DNA of 64,000 nucleotides from an uncultured Paracoccaceae bacterium (GCA_947503925.1 CANNFQ010000002.1:124001-188000); one strand, 5' to 3'. Counted from the stretch's first letter, positions 18,245 through 27,375 are shown. Numbers and translations: made by a program. The notes: a model not told the origin generated them from the letters alone.

Positions 18245-18480
18245 GAAAATTTCGCTGATTTAAAAGGGAAAAATTGTAAACGGACTTGTTTCGTTCAGGG
18301 GCACTTTTCAATAGGTTACGAGGCCCAAGTAAACGGTTTTTCACAGTCTCCAGTTCTGGTGAAAAGGCAAAGAAAAACCGCTGAGGGGGCGGCCACCCAC
18401 CTCAACGGCATAGAAGAATTTTTCCGACCTCATACATACGGCATTTCTGGTCTGACCTCAACCCAATTGGCGGTGAGACC
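18245..18480. other. Left terminal region of the integrated element
   Basis: Non-coding. Two GTAAACG-containing sites are present (18275-18282 and 18328-18335), matching two at the right end (63021-63028 and 63033-63040). They are candidate arm-type binding sites for the integrase or excision factor. No gene is supported here. Confidence 0.5.
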
Positions 18481-19347
18481 ATGAGCTGGCGCATCGCAAA
18501 CGAATGCGCCGAGCGTCGCTTTGGCAGCGCCGCGCGCAAGCAGATCATTATGTTCCTGGCGGATAAGGCGAGCGATGACGGCTCGGGCATCTGGTGCTCC
18601 AAAGGGACCATCCAGCGCCACACAGAGCTCAGCGAGAGCACGGTGAAGCGCACCATCATCGACTTTCTGCGCGAAGGCATTCTGATCGAAACAGGACGGC
18701 GGCACTGCAAGAACGGCTACACCGTAATTTACCGCATCGTTCTGGAACGCGTGGCCGCGCTTGAACCCACTGCTGAGCCCGACATTCAGACGGGGGTCAC
18801 TGTGAACCCCGTCCAGCCCGAACCCGGTACGGGGTGCACGGTGAACGGGGTACGGGGTTCACTGTGGACCCCAAACCATCCTAAAACCATCCATAAACCA
18901 CCTACGCGCAAGCGCGAGGCGGCGGAGGAGGAGGTTGAAGATCTTGAATCTGAGAAGATCTTGGCGGCCTATCCCGAAGACAGGATCCGAGACCGGCGGA
19001 CTACTCTGCGCCTGATTGCAGCGGCTGTGAAAGCCGGTGTGGAGCCCGATGACCTGAAGCAAGCGATCAAAGCCTATGCCAAGGAAAGCGAAGGCTACAC
19101 GCGCACCAAGGTCTGTTTCTCGGACAACTGGTTCAAGATGCGGCGTTGGGAGAAGGGGCTTGCCCAGGTACAGTTGGACCGAGAGAAAGCGCGAGAGGCC
19201 GAAGCCAAAGGCCGTGCGAGCCTCGCCGAGTGGATCCACGAGCGTCATCCCCTGTGCCGCCACATCACCAACCGGCAGATCGAGGATTTGATTGCATCAA
19301 AGCTGGTGACGCCCGAACAGGTTCGTGCTGCGGGGCTGCAGGCGTGA
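18481..19347 (+). CDS. Helix-turn-helix protein, replication-initiator-like
   Basis: 288 residues. The N-terminal ~80 residues form a winged helix-turn-helix of the type found in phage and plasmid replication proteins (SSARKQIIMFLADKAS-like region, WCSKGTIQRHTELSESTVKR, FLREGILIETGRR). A low-complexity linker follows, then a charged helical C-terminal region (KEKAREAEAKGRASLAEWIH) ending with RQIEDLIASKLVTPEQVRAA. It is the first gene inside the left end. It may initiate replication of the excised circle or regulate element genes; neither is proven. RBS-like GGTGAG precedes the ATG. Confidence 0.6.
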   Translation: MSWRIANECAERRFGSAARKQIIMFLADKASDDGSGIWCSKGTIQRHTELSESTVKRTIIDFLREGILIETGRRHCKNGYTVIYRIVLERVAALEPTAEPDIQTGVTVNPVQPEPGTGCTVNGVRGSLWTPNHPKTIHKPPTRKREAAEEEVEDLESEKILAAYPEDRIRDRRTTLRLIAAAVKAGVEPDDLKQAIKAYAKESEGYTRTKVCFSDNWFKMRRWEKGLAQVQLDREKAREAEAKGRASLAEWIHERHPLCRHITNRQIEDLIASKLVTPEQVRAAGLQA

Positions 19348-19421
19348 AAAGGATCGGCGTGAACAGTGCGTTTTGTGCGCTTGAACTCAGGGCAAAGCCG
19401 TTGAGAATTTGCGTCCTCTGG

Positions 19422-20429
19422 TCAGCTGTTGATCTCGGTCTCGAAGGTCTCGATCGTAGCGATGATTTCATCGAAGGTTGGTGCGTCACCAATGATCATT
19501 TCCCGCATCCCAGCATAGTCTTTTCGAAGAGCGACAGTGAGATCGGCGTTTGGGGTCAAGCGCAAAGAACCGGGCTTGGCCTCGTCGTAGTTTGCCCAGG
19601 CGGATTTGAAGAATACCGATTTGTGATGAGCGACTTGGGTCAGCAAATCAAGCTTTTCGAGGGCACGTTTTTTGGCTTCATGCCCAATCAGCTGCGCCAT
19701 ATCGTAGTAATGGCGGGACATGCGATCTGCGAGGGGTTTGGTTGCATCTTGATGAAAAAGCATATGCAAAATAGTGGCTTTCTCCCAGAATGTGCGCTCG
19801 ACCCCCAACACTTTCACGCCGACCAGACCGTCTTTCAGAAGATCGGGAAAAGCCTGATGCAGGTAAGGCGCAATGTCGATCTGCTCTGCAGGCAGCTGGA
19901 CGCCACGGGCACCGAACTCAAAGCGTACAACCGGTTTGACATAGCCCGCATCGCTTTCTGCCAACGTAGGGTAGGCAAAGAGAATGGTCTGCGGGTCGGT
20001 TGGATCGACCGATAGGATGAAGCTTTGTTCCAGACGGGAGTCAAACGCTGTTTGAATCTCGGCCAGCAGTTGGCCTCCGACGGCTTCTTTCGCCGCTTCC
20101 TCCAGTTCCTGAAGCAACTTTTTCTGCTTCTTGCCTGATAGGTCCGGGTCTTCTGGGTCACGGTCGCCTACAAACCCGAGTTGTTCGCGGTCTAACGAGA
20201 GGTCCACATCCTCGGAGAAGCGGTGGATCACGTCATAGGCTTTGGACAGGGATGTTCCGCCCTTGAAGATCATTTGCTCGCCAAAAGATGGTAGTGCAAA
20301 GAGTTGCTTTAGGGACCAGCAAACCCAGAAATCTTTTTCGATGATTGCCTTCGACATTCCAAACTGCGCTGCAGTTTCTTGAAAGGCTTCATCTCTGAGT
20401 TCAGGTGCGTCGTTGGCGAAAATTTCCAT
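19422..20429 (-). CDS. abiEii: AbiEii-type nucleotidyltransferase toxin
   Basis: About 335 residues from the ATG at 20429, two bases after the antitoxin stop. The nucleotidyltransferase motif GGTSLSKAYDVI...FSEDVDLSL (G-S/T and DxD metal site) is intact, and MIFKGG just before it is typical of the family. AbiEii homologues add nucleotides to tRNA acceptor ends or otherwise block growth, giving abortive infection. It is encoded downstream of its AbiEi partner, the normal order of this type IV toxin-antitoxin module. Confidence 0.88.
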   Translation of the reverse strand: MEIFANDAPELRDEAFQETAAQFGMSKAIIEKDFWVCWSLKQLFALPSFGEQMIFKGGTSLSKAYDVIHRFSEDVDLSLDREQLGFVGDRDPEDPDLSGKKQKKLLQELEEAAKEAVGGQLLAEIQTAFDSRLEQSFILSVDPTDPQTILFAYPTLAESDAGYVKPVVRFEFGARGVQLPAEQIDIAPYLHQAFPDLLKDGLVGVKVLGVERTFWEKATILHMLFHQDATKPLADRMSRHYYDMAQLIGHEAKKRALEKLDLLTQVAHHKSVFFKSAWANYDEAKPGSLRLTPNADLTVALRKDYAGMREMIIGDAPTFDEIIATIETFETEINS

Positions 20430-20431
20430 GC

Positions 20432-21028
20432 TTAAGCGTGTGCAACAATCTGTTGCACGACGGGGTGCATCCATGCAGGTACGTGCCTGCTTTGCTTTGC
20501 CAAGAGCTTCCGATCATTGTCGTTCAGTGCGCGTGCAAGGCGGTCGACGATTTGACTGTCCACACGGTCCTTGCCGACATAACGCAACGCCTGGAAGACA
20601 ACCCCAGTCTTATGTCCTGCGCCGACCAATGTTTTGGGAGATGCTTTGCGGAATTGTATGACTTGCCGTCCAACCTTCTTGGTGCGGGTTGGGCCGTCGG
20701 TCATATAGGTCGGCTTGGATGGTACCTGAGTGGAAAGGCCCAACTGATTGGCAGCCATCGAAGGAGAAGGTTGTAAGATTTGACCATCCTTTCGAGCAAC
20801 AGCTTTTGCGATGTCATCGGCGGAAGGCGACAGAAACCCGAAGCGCGGGCTCTTCTTCGGGTAGTCATACAGCCCCCGCGCCAGTCGCCGGATCACACCC
20901 TGATCAGCAAGGCGTGACAGGGCCTGATCTACGCTTGCGCGGGATCCGATGTCGAGAAAATCGGTCGGCGCAAAGATTGCGCCGCGACCTTTCCCGATGA
21001 TGCGTTGCTTGATGTTTGACGTAATCAT
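20432..21028 (-). CDS. abiEi: AbiEi-type antitoxin/transcription regulator
   Basis: About 198 residues from the ATG at 21028, which has AAGGAG nine bases upstream; an upstream in-frame start at 21121 is unlikely. The N-terminal winged helix (FAPTDFLDIGSRASVDQALS, RRLARGLYDYP) matches DUF6088/AbiEi proteins, which repress their own operon and counter AbiEii. An inverted repeat lies just upstream at 21043-21068, as expected for an autoregulatory operator. Confidence 0.87.
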   Translation of the reverse strand: MITSNIKQRIIGKGRGAIFAPTDFLDIGSRASVDQALSRLADQGVIRRLARGLYDYPKKSPRFGFLSPSADDIAKAVARKDGQILQPSPSMAANQLGLSTQVPSKPTYMTDGPTRTKKVGRQVIQFRKASPKTLVGAGHKTGVVFQALRYVGKDRVDSQIVDRLARALNDNDRKLLAKQSRHVPAWMHPVVQQIVAHA

Positions 21029-21042
21029 GTTCGAACTCCTTG

Positions 21043-21068
21043 TCAGAAAATATGGTATGTTTTTCTGA
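21043..21068. promoter_or_regulatory. Inverted repeat, probable AbiEi operator
   Basis: TCAGAAAA (21043-21050) and TTTTCTGA (21061-21068) form a perfect 8-bp inverted repeat with a 10-base spacer, 15 bases before the abiEi start. AbiEi proteins of other systems bind inverted repeats in this position. Confidence 0.6.
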
Positions 21069-21142
21069 AAGTCAACGGACCATGGAACAACCCCTCGGTA
21101 GGTGCAACTGGCATAGGGCAAAAAGGAGAACGGGTGCGAAAT

Positions 21143-21185
21143 TTACGCTACAGCGCAAAAATAGGAAAATTACGCTGCAGCGTAA
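21143..21185. promoter_or_regulatory. Tandem palindromes, probable operator of the HipB-like gene
   Basis: A perfect 16-bp palindrome TTACGCTGCAGCGTAA lies at 21170-21185 and a degenerate copy at 21143-21158, with starts 27 bases apart. They sit between the divergent abiE operon and the XRE-family gene and look like cooperative repressor sites. Confidence 0.55.
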
Positions 21186-21275
21186 GTTGTCGTGGGCTAG
21201 ACTGCTACGTTTATGATCTTTAGATCATTTGGAGGATCTATGATCTAGGCATCATAGGCGGCGCTGGAGGCAGGC

Positions 21276-21530
21276 TTGAAGAACTTCGTTCGAATTCCCC
21301 GAGATCTTGGACATGCGATCCGTCAGGCTCGTCGAGAGAAAAACTTGACGCAGGCCGATCTCGCCACGCGCAGCGGTGTTTGGCAGGAAACGATATCGAA
21401 AGTTGAGGCTGGGCGGGGCGGTACAAAGCTCGACACGATCCTGGCCCTGTTGGCAGCCCTCGACTTAGAGCTTTTGGTCAGAACACGCAGCAAGGGCACT
21501 GCATCTGATTTTGACAACATATTCGACTGA
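21276..21530 (+). CDS. HipB-like XRE-family repressor without HipA
   Basis: 84 residues from a TTG start with GGAGG five bases upstream. The helix-turn-helix reads IRQARREKNLTQADLATRSG then VWQETISKVEAGRGGT, followed by LDTILALLAALDLELLVRTR, very like HipB antitoxins. No HipA-type kinase gene follows; the next real gene is a 65-residue protein of another kind. A third palindrome (ATGATC-4-GATCAT, 21213-21228) lies just before the start. It may be a solitary regulator of the element. Confidence 0.75.
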   Translation: MKNFVRIPRDLGHAIRQARREKNLTQADLATRSGVWQETISKVEAGRGGTKLDTILALLAALDLELLVRTRSKGTASDFDNIFD

Positions 21531-21828
21531 AGCCCCGCAGTGACGGAGTGACCGCCATTAAGCCGCAGCGGTTTTTCTTGGTCCTCAGCTCTTGTGACGC
21601 AGCATGACGACTCCGTTCAGTTTGTGAGTGCCGAACTCAGATCCTCAGCGCCGTGTTTCTGATTGCTGAACATAAGCGGGCAGCCGTGCCGGACGCGGTG
21701 CAGGCCTCGCTTCAACAAGAAAATTCCCCTGCGCCAGCGCATTCCTCGCGAGGCAAGTTTCTCGCTGACAGCCCCTTGGTGCCAGCTTTGGTCATGTTTA
21801 TCGAAACACTCAAAGTGAGGATCAAAAA
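21531..21828. other. Intergenic stretch with a 17-bp motif shared with 34024-34040
   Basis: No gene is supported. The 17 bases at 21740-21756, centred on the palindrome CCTCGCGAGG, recur exactly at 34024-34040, upstream of ardC. Both copies are followed at a short distance by TGACAGCCCC. Confidence 0.45.
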
Positions 21829-22026
21829 ATGGCTACTCAAACTCTGAAACTGAACGTCAAATCCGGCGAAAAAGACGGCAAGAACTTCTGGGACTGCTGC
21901 GGCGTCCTCTTCGTCAACACCGACGACAGCGGCAACATCACGTCGATCAACGTCAAGCACAGCATGTTTCCCGACGTTGAAATGGTCGCCTTCCCACGCC
22001 GCGATGAAGAACCGGTCACCGAGTGA
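21829..22026 (+). CDS. Small conserved-type hypothetical protein
   Basis: 65 residues, acidic C-terminus, no signal peptide or membrane segment. It begins MATQTLKLNVKSGEKDGKNF and has GNITSINVKHSMFPDVEMV, consistent with a small beta-rich protein. GAGG precedes the ATG at usual spacing, supporting translation. I do not recognise the family. It stands alone in the defence region. Confidence 0.6.
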   Translation: MATQTLKLNVKSGEKDGKNFWDCCGVLFVNTDDSGNITSINVKHSMFPDVEMVAFPRRDEEPVTE

Positions 22027-22088
22027 CCTTAGCGCCAGGGCGGGTTTCCCGCTCGGGCAATCTTGTCATGATGCGCGGTTCACGACCG

Positions 22089-23216
22089 CTATTCGTCATG
22101 AGACCGCGCTATGCCGATTGCTTCATTGAGGTGTTTTTCCATAGCGGCGGCCATTTTCGTTGATGTCTCGCGGATCCAATCATGGACCTCTGGCCAGCTG
22201 TCAGGGTTAAAACCATCGCAGGGCAGTGATGCTTCAATCCGGCTTACCTTGTTCTGTGGAAGCCTGCGCCAATCAAGCGAAGCTCCAAAGTCCGCTTCAA
22301 TTTCTTCTCGATGCGAGTGAATGTGATCGAAAATCGCCTTGTTTTCTGCAGCAGCAGGCCTTTCGATACTTAGTTTCACAAAGGCAGCTTTCTGGGTCAG
22401 CACGATATCGTAGTGTGTGCCAGCAACAACTGGAGATATGTTCCAGTTGTCCTTGGTTACCGTTATCGTGGGGAACACTGGGCAAGGTGTTTGCGCGAAT
22501 GCTTCCTTGAGGCTGGTCCAGAATTCGCGCCTAACCTGATGGCTACGCCTTTGGGCAGTTTTTTCCGAGTTTTCCTGAATGTCTTTCGCCGCCATTCCGA
22601 TCATGAAGTCAGCGGCCTCAGGCGTGGGTATAATCTGCTGAATGTCGACCATCAGCTCTTCGCCAAACGAGTACGGGGTCACCTTGAAACACTGTGCGCG
22701 AATTCCGCGGCTGAGGAGCCACAGGACCGTTGCCGTGACCTCACGTCGGAAATTCGCGGCGATAAAGATCATCCTCTGGTCATTGCCGGGGTTGAGAACG
22801 GTCTCTTCCAACTCCTCTACCTCCATGAACTCGCAGATCCGCACAGCCGCATTGCCGCCGCCCGCATAGCGGTCGAGGTATTGTTGGTAGATATCGACGA
22901 TCTGCGTCTTGGTCAGGCCCGAGACGTAGGCGGTGTACTTCAGCGCCTGCCACGTCACATCTCTCCCGCTGTCATCAAGCTTGTTCTCGATCACAACGAG
23001 GTTGCCGTCCTTGTCGAGCGCCAAGAGATCCAGGCGTTCACGGGTTTCATCAAACCCGTCGAACTCCTTTTGTATGATCAGCAATTCCTCTCCGAGGGCG
23101 TCAGGCTGGTTGGCCAGCCACTCTTGCAAATGGTCGCGCTCACGTAGGTTCAACTCAGAAAAGCGCTTCTGGGACAGGCGGGACAATCGGTTTTGGTTCA
23201 AATCAACGCGGAACAA
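22089..23216 (-). CDS. DUF4268-type protein with NucS-like PD-(D/E)XK nuclease domain
   Basis: 375 residues. The N-terminal ~130 residues contain a PD-(D/E)XK arrangement: ERLDLLALDKDGNLVVIENK followed by LDDSGRDVTWQALKYTAYVS, with D, E and K spaced as in NucS-like nucleases. The C-terminal half (REFWTSLKEAF onward, SIERPAAAENKAIFDHI) matches DUF4268. A TTG start overlaps the upstream DUF6615-like gene by 14 bases, so the two are co-translated. Position downstream of hsdR suggests a defence role, which is inference. Confidence 0.75.
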   Translation of the reverse strand: MFRVDLNQNRLSRLSQKRFSELNLRERDHLQEWLANQPDALGEELLIIQKEFDGFDETRERLDLLALDKDGNLVVIENKLDDSGRDVTWQALKYTAYVSGLTKTQIVDIYQQYLDRYAGGGNAAVRICEFMEVEELEETVLNPGNDQRMIFIAANFRREVTATVLWLLSRGIRAQCFKVTPYSFGEELMVDIQQIIPTPEAADFMIGMAAKDIQENSEKTAQRRSHQVRREFWTSLKEAFAQTPCPVFPTITVTKDNWNISPVVAGTHYDIVLTQKAAFVKLSIERPAAAENKAIFDHIHSHREEIEADFGASLDWRRLPQNKVSRIEASLPCDGFNPDSWPEVHDWIRETSTKMAAAMEKHLNEAIGIARSHDE

Positions 23217-24012
23217 AGAAATCTTCTCCTACTTCACTTGCATCAAAATATGCGATTCCGTTCAAGTTCTCTGCCATCAAGTAGGATTGCAGCTCTGTGG
23301 TGTCTTCTTGAAGGCGTAACCAGTCAGGGTCCGCATCGTGCATCTTTGTTTCCATGTCTGGATCGAGCAATTTCAAGCCATTGGCTAACCCGCACCCGGG
23401 TCCATACTGGAAGAGCTCGTGCAGCGGCCGCATCCCAGGATGCAGAACGCTCAGTGCGCGTGACTTCTTTCGCTCGACAATACTGGCTGACGCCACGGAA
23501 CAGCCCCAAAAACTTGGCGGGTTGAACCCGGACGAAACTTGGCGGAACAACTGTCGGTTTTTAACATGATCGTGGTTGTAGAAAACGTAGATGGGATTGT
23601 TTGGTCCCGCGCGCTTGATCAGAGTTTTCGTCTGACCCTTCGTCAGTACATGTCCATCGTACCGCCCCGGCATCAACTGGTTGGTTCTTCCGGGCCTTCG
23701 ATCATGTCGCCGATACAGCTTTTTGGCCTGAACCCGGAAACCAATGCGGCACCGCCCCTGCTTAAAAAACCAAACCCAGTCTGCACCGGTATCTTTCTCG
23801 CGTTCTCGGGTAAATAGCTTAACTCGGAACCCAGCCTTCGGGAGGTCACGTGCCATCTGCAGCAGCAGACATTCAGTGATTGTTTCTTCCTGAAGATTTA
23901 ACCCTTCTCTGTAGGCGTTGTTCTGTTCCCGCCAAACGACACCCGACAATTCGCGCAGATATTTTTGCATTCCCATGCTGTGCACGTTGGGTTTGCCAGG
24001 CCAAAACCTCAT
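23203..24012 (-). CDS. DUF6615-like, restriction-endonuclease-like protein
   Basis: Up to 269 residues. The core LNLQEETITECLLLQMARDL, then TREREKDTGADWVWFF and RIGFRVQAKKL, gives an E...D...QxK pattern like PD-(D/E)XK nucleases and matches DUF6615 as I know it. The start is unsure: ATGs at 24012, 23976 and 23970 are in frame and none has a good ribosome site. A strong hairpin lies immediately upstream of 24012. It overlaps the DUF4268 gene downstream. Function is unknown; a nuclease acting with the neighbouring restriction system is possible. Confidence 0.65.
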   Translation of the reverse strand: MRFWPGKPNVHSMGMQKYLRELSGVVWREQNNAYREGLNLQEETITECLLLQMARDLPKAGFRVKLFTREREKDTGADWVWFFKQGRCRIGFRVQAKKLYRRHDRRPGRTNQLMPGRYDGHVLTKGQTKTLIKRAGPNNPIYVFYNHDHVKNRQLFRQVSSGFNPPSFWGCSVASASIVERKKSRALSVLHPGMRPLHELFQYGPGCGLANGLKLLDPDMETKMHDADPDWLRLQEDTTELQSYLMAENLNGIAYFDASEVGEDFFVPR

Positions 24013-24013
24013 A

Positions 24014-24049
24014 GTGCCGCCTCTACCTGATTACAGGTTGAGGCGGCAC
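24014..24049. promoter_or_regulatory. Strong hairpin between hsdR and the DUF6615-like gene
   Basis: GTGCCGCCTC (24014-24023) pairs with GAGGCGGCAC (24040-24049) and ACCTG (24025-24029) with CAGGT (24034-24038), leaving one T-T mismatch and a 4-base loop. No T run follows on either strand, so it is not a classic terminator. In the minus-strand transcript it abuts the first possible start codon of the next gene. Confidence 0.6.
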
Positions 24050-24141
24050 GGGCGGTGCATCCCGATGACGAGTTGGTCGCCCAGTGCCCGCTTTCCCTGG
24101 CGCATGCTTTTTTCGGCCATTCGGCGCTGAAAGCGCCCGAT

Positions 24142-27100
24142 TTATACATCATCGAGCTCTCCAAGGTCGATATCTTTCCCCGCTTTGATCAGATCGTAAA
24201 TAAGGTTCGTAAGGATGCCGAGGCCTTGCTTATCTTCTTTGAGAAGATGTGTGGCCAAAGCGTTGTTCGAACTCATTGCGCGCACCACCGCGCCTTGAAC
24301 CGCGCCGGGAAGGCTTCCTTTCAACGCTTGGTCTTTAGAGTTTTCCTCAACTTGCGCTCTTACGATGCTGTTTTCACGGGTAATCGAAACGATTTGGTTT
24401 ACGAAGCTTGCTTGGTCTTTGATCGGAGCGGCTTCGCCAAAGATACCGTTCAATCGTTCGATCAGCTCCTGCAGGTAAACAGGAAGCTTACCGGGCGCAT
24501 TTGAGCCGCCTGGTCCTGCAGGCTTCAAGTTTGGATCAGGGTCATCGCCGTTGTTGCCCTGGTCATCATTCTTTTTGATGTCGTATCCCGTCAGCGAAAT
24601 GCCTCTGAGGTCGACATGCTCGGGAGGGACACCATTGAGGCGGTTTGCCAGAAGTTTTGTGAAAGCGGCAAAATTCTCCATGCTGGGATCTCCCAGATCC
24701 AGCAACTGCGCAATGTAGGTGTAAGTTCTGGAGAACCTGGACAGACCGGATTTGAACTCGAGCATCCGCCCGATACTTTCCTCTACCTGCATCCTTTCAT
24801 GCTCGGCCTTTTTCGCAGTGGCATCGTCTCCCCCTTCGGTTGCCTTCAGGAATTCAACTTCACATCGAGCGGCTTCTTCGCGGAGCGCTTTGAGGCGAGC
24901 GTTAAACAGGTCGGTCGGTCGTTGGGTGGCAGCAAACATCGCCTTGTGGTGATCTTCTTCGCCGGTGTCGAAGGTCTTGGCGGTTTCGAAGCGCGCGACC
25001 TTGAACGCTTCAATGTCTTCGTCCGAGTAGATGCCCTGTTCGTCAAGGGTATCCTTCATGTCGTAGATGACATTTGGGTCTTGAACCTCGGTGATTTGCG
25101 CGCCGGAATCGTATTTTTTGAAGGCCGCTCGGATCGCTTCCGGGTCGTTTACGAAATCGACGACGAAGGTCTCTTCCTTGCCTGGGAAAGTGCGATTGAG
25201 TCGAGATAGCGTTTGAACGATTTCGACTTCATTCGCGATCTTCTTGTCGACATACATAGCGACGAGCTTCGGCTGGTCGAAGCCTGTCTGGAACTTGTTG
25301 GCGACCAACATCACTCGGAATTCTGGCCTATCAAATGCGATCCGAAGATCCTTGATCTCAACGCCCGTGTTCATGTTGCTTTCAGTAAATTCCGCATCGT
25401 CGTCACATACGAACAGATCGCCTGAAATCTGCGCGTCATCGGAATGCATGACGTCCTTGCCACTGAGCTTTCCCGAAAAGGCGACCAGTGCGCGAACGTC
25501 CTTGTACTGCGGGTTCGCAATGACAAAAGCATCGAAGGCCTTCTTGTAGCGAATAGCCGCCGCACGCGAGCTCGTCACAACCATTGCCTTCGCTTTTCCG
25601 TCAAGGAGAGGCGAAACGTTGTGCCGAAAGTGCTCCATGATGAACTGCACCTTCTGGGTGACGTTCGTGGGGTGCAGGCTCATCCATTTGGCAAGCGCCC
25701 GCTTGGCCGCCTTGCCGTCGACGCGCTTTTTGTCTTCTAGCTCTTTTCCCAGGTTGAAGGCCGTCTTGTACGAAACGTAGCCCTTGAGCACGTCGAGGAT
25801 GAAACCCTCGTCGATGGCCTGGCGCATCTCGTATTTATGGAACGCACGCGGCAGGTTGTCTGGGCCTGCCGGACGGGACGTGTCTTGCGGCCTTCCAAAC
25901 AACATCAAGGTCGAATGCTTTGGCGTCGCAGTGAACGCGAAATGGGACAGGTTTTTTGGTCGGGCACGGCTCTTTTGGATCTCGGTCAAAAGCTCTTCGA
26001 CCGTCATGTTCGCGGTGTCTTTCGCCGACGAAAGCGCGAGGGTTGCCTGCAGCTTCGAAGCCGTGCTGCCGGTCTGCGATGTATGCGCTTCGTCGATGAT
26101 CACGGCAAAGCTTCGGTCCTTCAAGGAGGTTTCTGTCAGGATCGCTTCCATGGCGTGCGGGAAGGTCTGAAGCGTCACCACGATAATCGGGACGCCTTTC
26201 AGCATCGCTTCTGTCAATTGAGCCGTCTTCGTCTTGGAGCTTGTTTCGCGGTCAATGGCAGCGATCATGCCCTTGCGATGGTCGATCTGCTGGACGGCGT
26301 CTTGCAGCTGGCCATCCAGCACAGTCCGGTCCGTCACGATGATCACTGTGTCGAAGACTGCCTTGCCGTCATCATGGCGCAGTTTGGTTAGGTCGTGCGC
26401 TGTCCAGGCAATCGTTGATGTCTTGCCTGAGCCAGCGCTGTGTTCGCAAAGGTAGGCATGCCCAGGGCCCTTCTCCTTGGCATCTGCGATCATCTTGTTG
26501 ACCGCGTCGTGCTGGTGGAAGCGCGGGAAGATCAGCGTTTCCTTGACCAACCAATTGCCCTTCAGGTCCACCACATCCTTCTTCTCGACATAGACGAAAC
26601 TGTGGAAGATCCGCAGGAAGGCATCTGGCTGGCAAATTTCCTCCCAGAAATAGGCAACGGGGTATTCGCCGTCGTCTCGGGGCGGGTTGCCGCCTTTGCC
26701 GTCATGGCCACGGTTGAAGGGAAGGAAGTAGGTGTTGTCGCCAGCCAGTTTCGTGGCCATCCAAATCTCGCTGTCAGACATCGCGAAATGCACGATGGCC
26801 CCGCGCTTGAACGTCAGCAGCGGGTGTTTGCGTCCGGTGGCGGGGTCTTCGGGCAAGCGGTCGCGCTTGTATTGTTCGCGCGCGCTTTCGGCGGATTGGG
26901 TGAAGTCGGTCTTGAGCTCGACCGTCGCAACAGGCAGCCCATTGATGAAGAGGCCCAGATCGATCGCCAGCTCGCGGCCGGGATGGTACTTCAGCTGGGG
27001 CACCACGCGCAGCCGGTTTGCGGCATAGCGTGCGATGATCGTTTCGTTGCGCTGATCTTCGGGCGCGGCCTCGGACATGTCGATCTGACCGCAGCCCGCG

Positions 27101-27375
27101 ATAGAAAAGCCAGGGCGCAGAACCTGAATGGTGCCGTGCTTGGCCAAGGCGGCATCGAGGCGGGAGAGCAGCGTTTCGCGGGCGCGTTCGCCGTTCAGCG
27201 CGACGAGCTTGTCCCATTTCGGCCCTTGGGTCTCTTTGATCCAGGCCTCCAGATCCTCGGTGTAGACGGCGGTGTCCTGGTCAAAGCCTTTGGTGTCGCC
27301 GAGCAGCCAGCCCTGTTCTGTCAGCTTTTTGACGATATAGGCCTCAAGGTGTTTCTCGTGGTGCAAATCGCTCAT
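24142..27375 (-). CDS. hsdR: Type I restriction enzyme R subunit
   Basis: 1077 residues. The N-terminal nuclease domain has the PD-(D/E)XK pattern AIDLGLFINGLPVATVELK (about residues 137-156). The SF2 translocase follows with Walker A EHSAGSGKTSTIAWTAHDL near residue 318, DEAH box VIIDEAHTSQTGS, and motif VI region QTLSRLNRTFPGKE. It cuts DNA after ATP-driven translocation, in complex with HsdM and HsdS. Its ATG overlaps hsdS by four bases. A 130-base gap with hairpins follows. All key motifs are intact, so it should be active. Confidence 0.95.
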   Translation of the reverse strand: MSDLHHEKHLEAYIVKKLTEQGWLLGDTKGFDQDTAVYTEDLEAWIKETQGPKWDKLVALNGERARETLLSRLDAALAKHGTIQVLRPGFSIAGCGQIDMSEAAPEDQRNETIIARYAANRLRVVPQLKYHPGRELAIDLGLFINGLPVATVELKTDFTQSAESAREQYKRDRLPEDPATGRKHPLLTFKRGAIVHFAMSDSEIWMATKLAGDNTYFLPFNRGHDGKGGNPPRDDGEYPVAYFWEEICQPDAFLRIFHSFVYVEKKDVVDLKGNWLVKETLIFPRFHQHDAVNKMIADAKEKGPGHAYLCEHSAGSGKTSTIAWTAHDLTKLRHDDGKAVFDTVIIVTDRTVLDGQLQDAVQQIDHRKGMIAAIDRETSSKTKTAQLTEAMLKGVPIIVVTLQTFPHAMEAILTETSLKDRSFAVIIDEAHTSQTGSTASKLQATLALSSAKDTANMTVEELLTEIQKSRARPKNLSHFAFTATPKHSTLMLFGRPQDTSRPAGPDNLPRAFHKYEMRQAIDEGFILDVLKGYVSYKTAFNLGKELEDKKRVDGKAAKRALAKWMSLHPTNVTQKVQFIMEHFRHNVSPLLDGKAKAMVVTSSRAAAIRYKKAFDAFVIANPQYKDVRALVAFSGKLSGKDVMHSDDAQISGDLFVCDDDAEFTESNMNTGVEIKDLRIAFDRPEFRVMLVANKFQTGFDQPKLVAMYVDKKIANEVEIVQTLSRLNRTFPGKEETFVVDFVNDPEAIRAAFKKYDSGAQITEVQDPNVIYDMKDTLDEQGIYSDEDIEAFKVARFETAKTFDTGEEDHHKAMFAATQRPTDLFNARLKALREEAARCEVEFLKATEGGDDATAKKAEHERMQVEESIGRMLEFKSGLSRFSRTYTYIAQLLDLGDPSMENFAAFTKLLANRLNGVPPEHVDLRGISLTGYDIKKNDDQGNNGDDPDPNLKPAGPGGSNAPGKLPVYLQELIERLNGIFGEAAPIKDQASFVNQIVSITRENSIVRAQVEENSKDQALKGSLPGAVQGAVVRAMSSNNALATHLLKEDKQGLGILTNLIYDLIKAGKDIDLGELDDV

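Noticed and set aside
24124-24138. GGCGCT-GAA-AGCGCC hairpin as hsdR terminator
   Set aside because: No T run follows it on the minus strand, and the T run nearby is on the wrong side.
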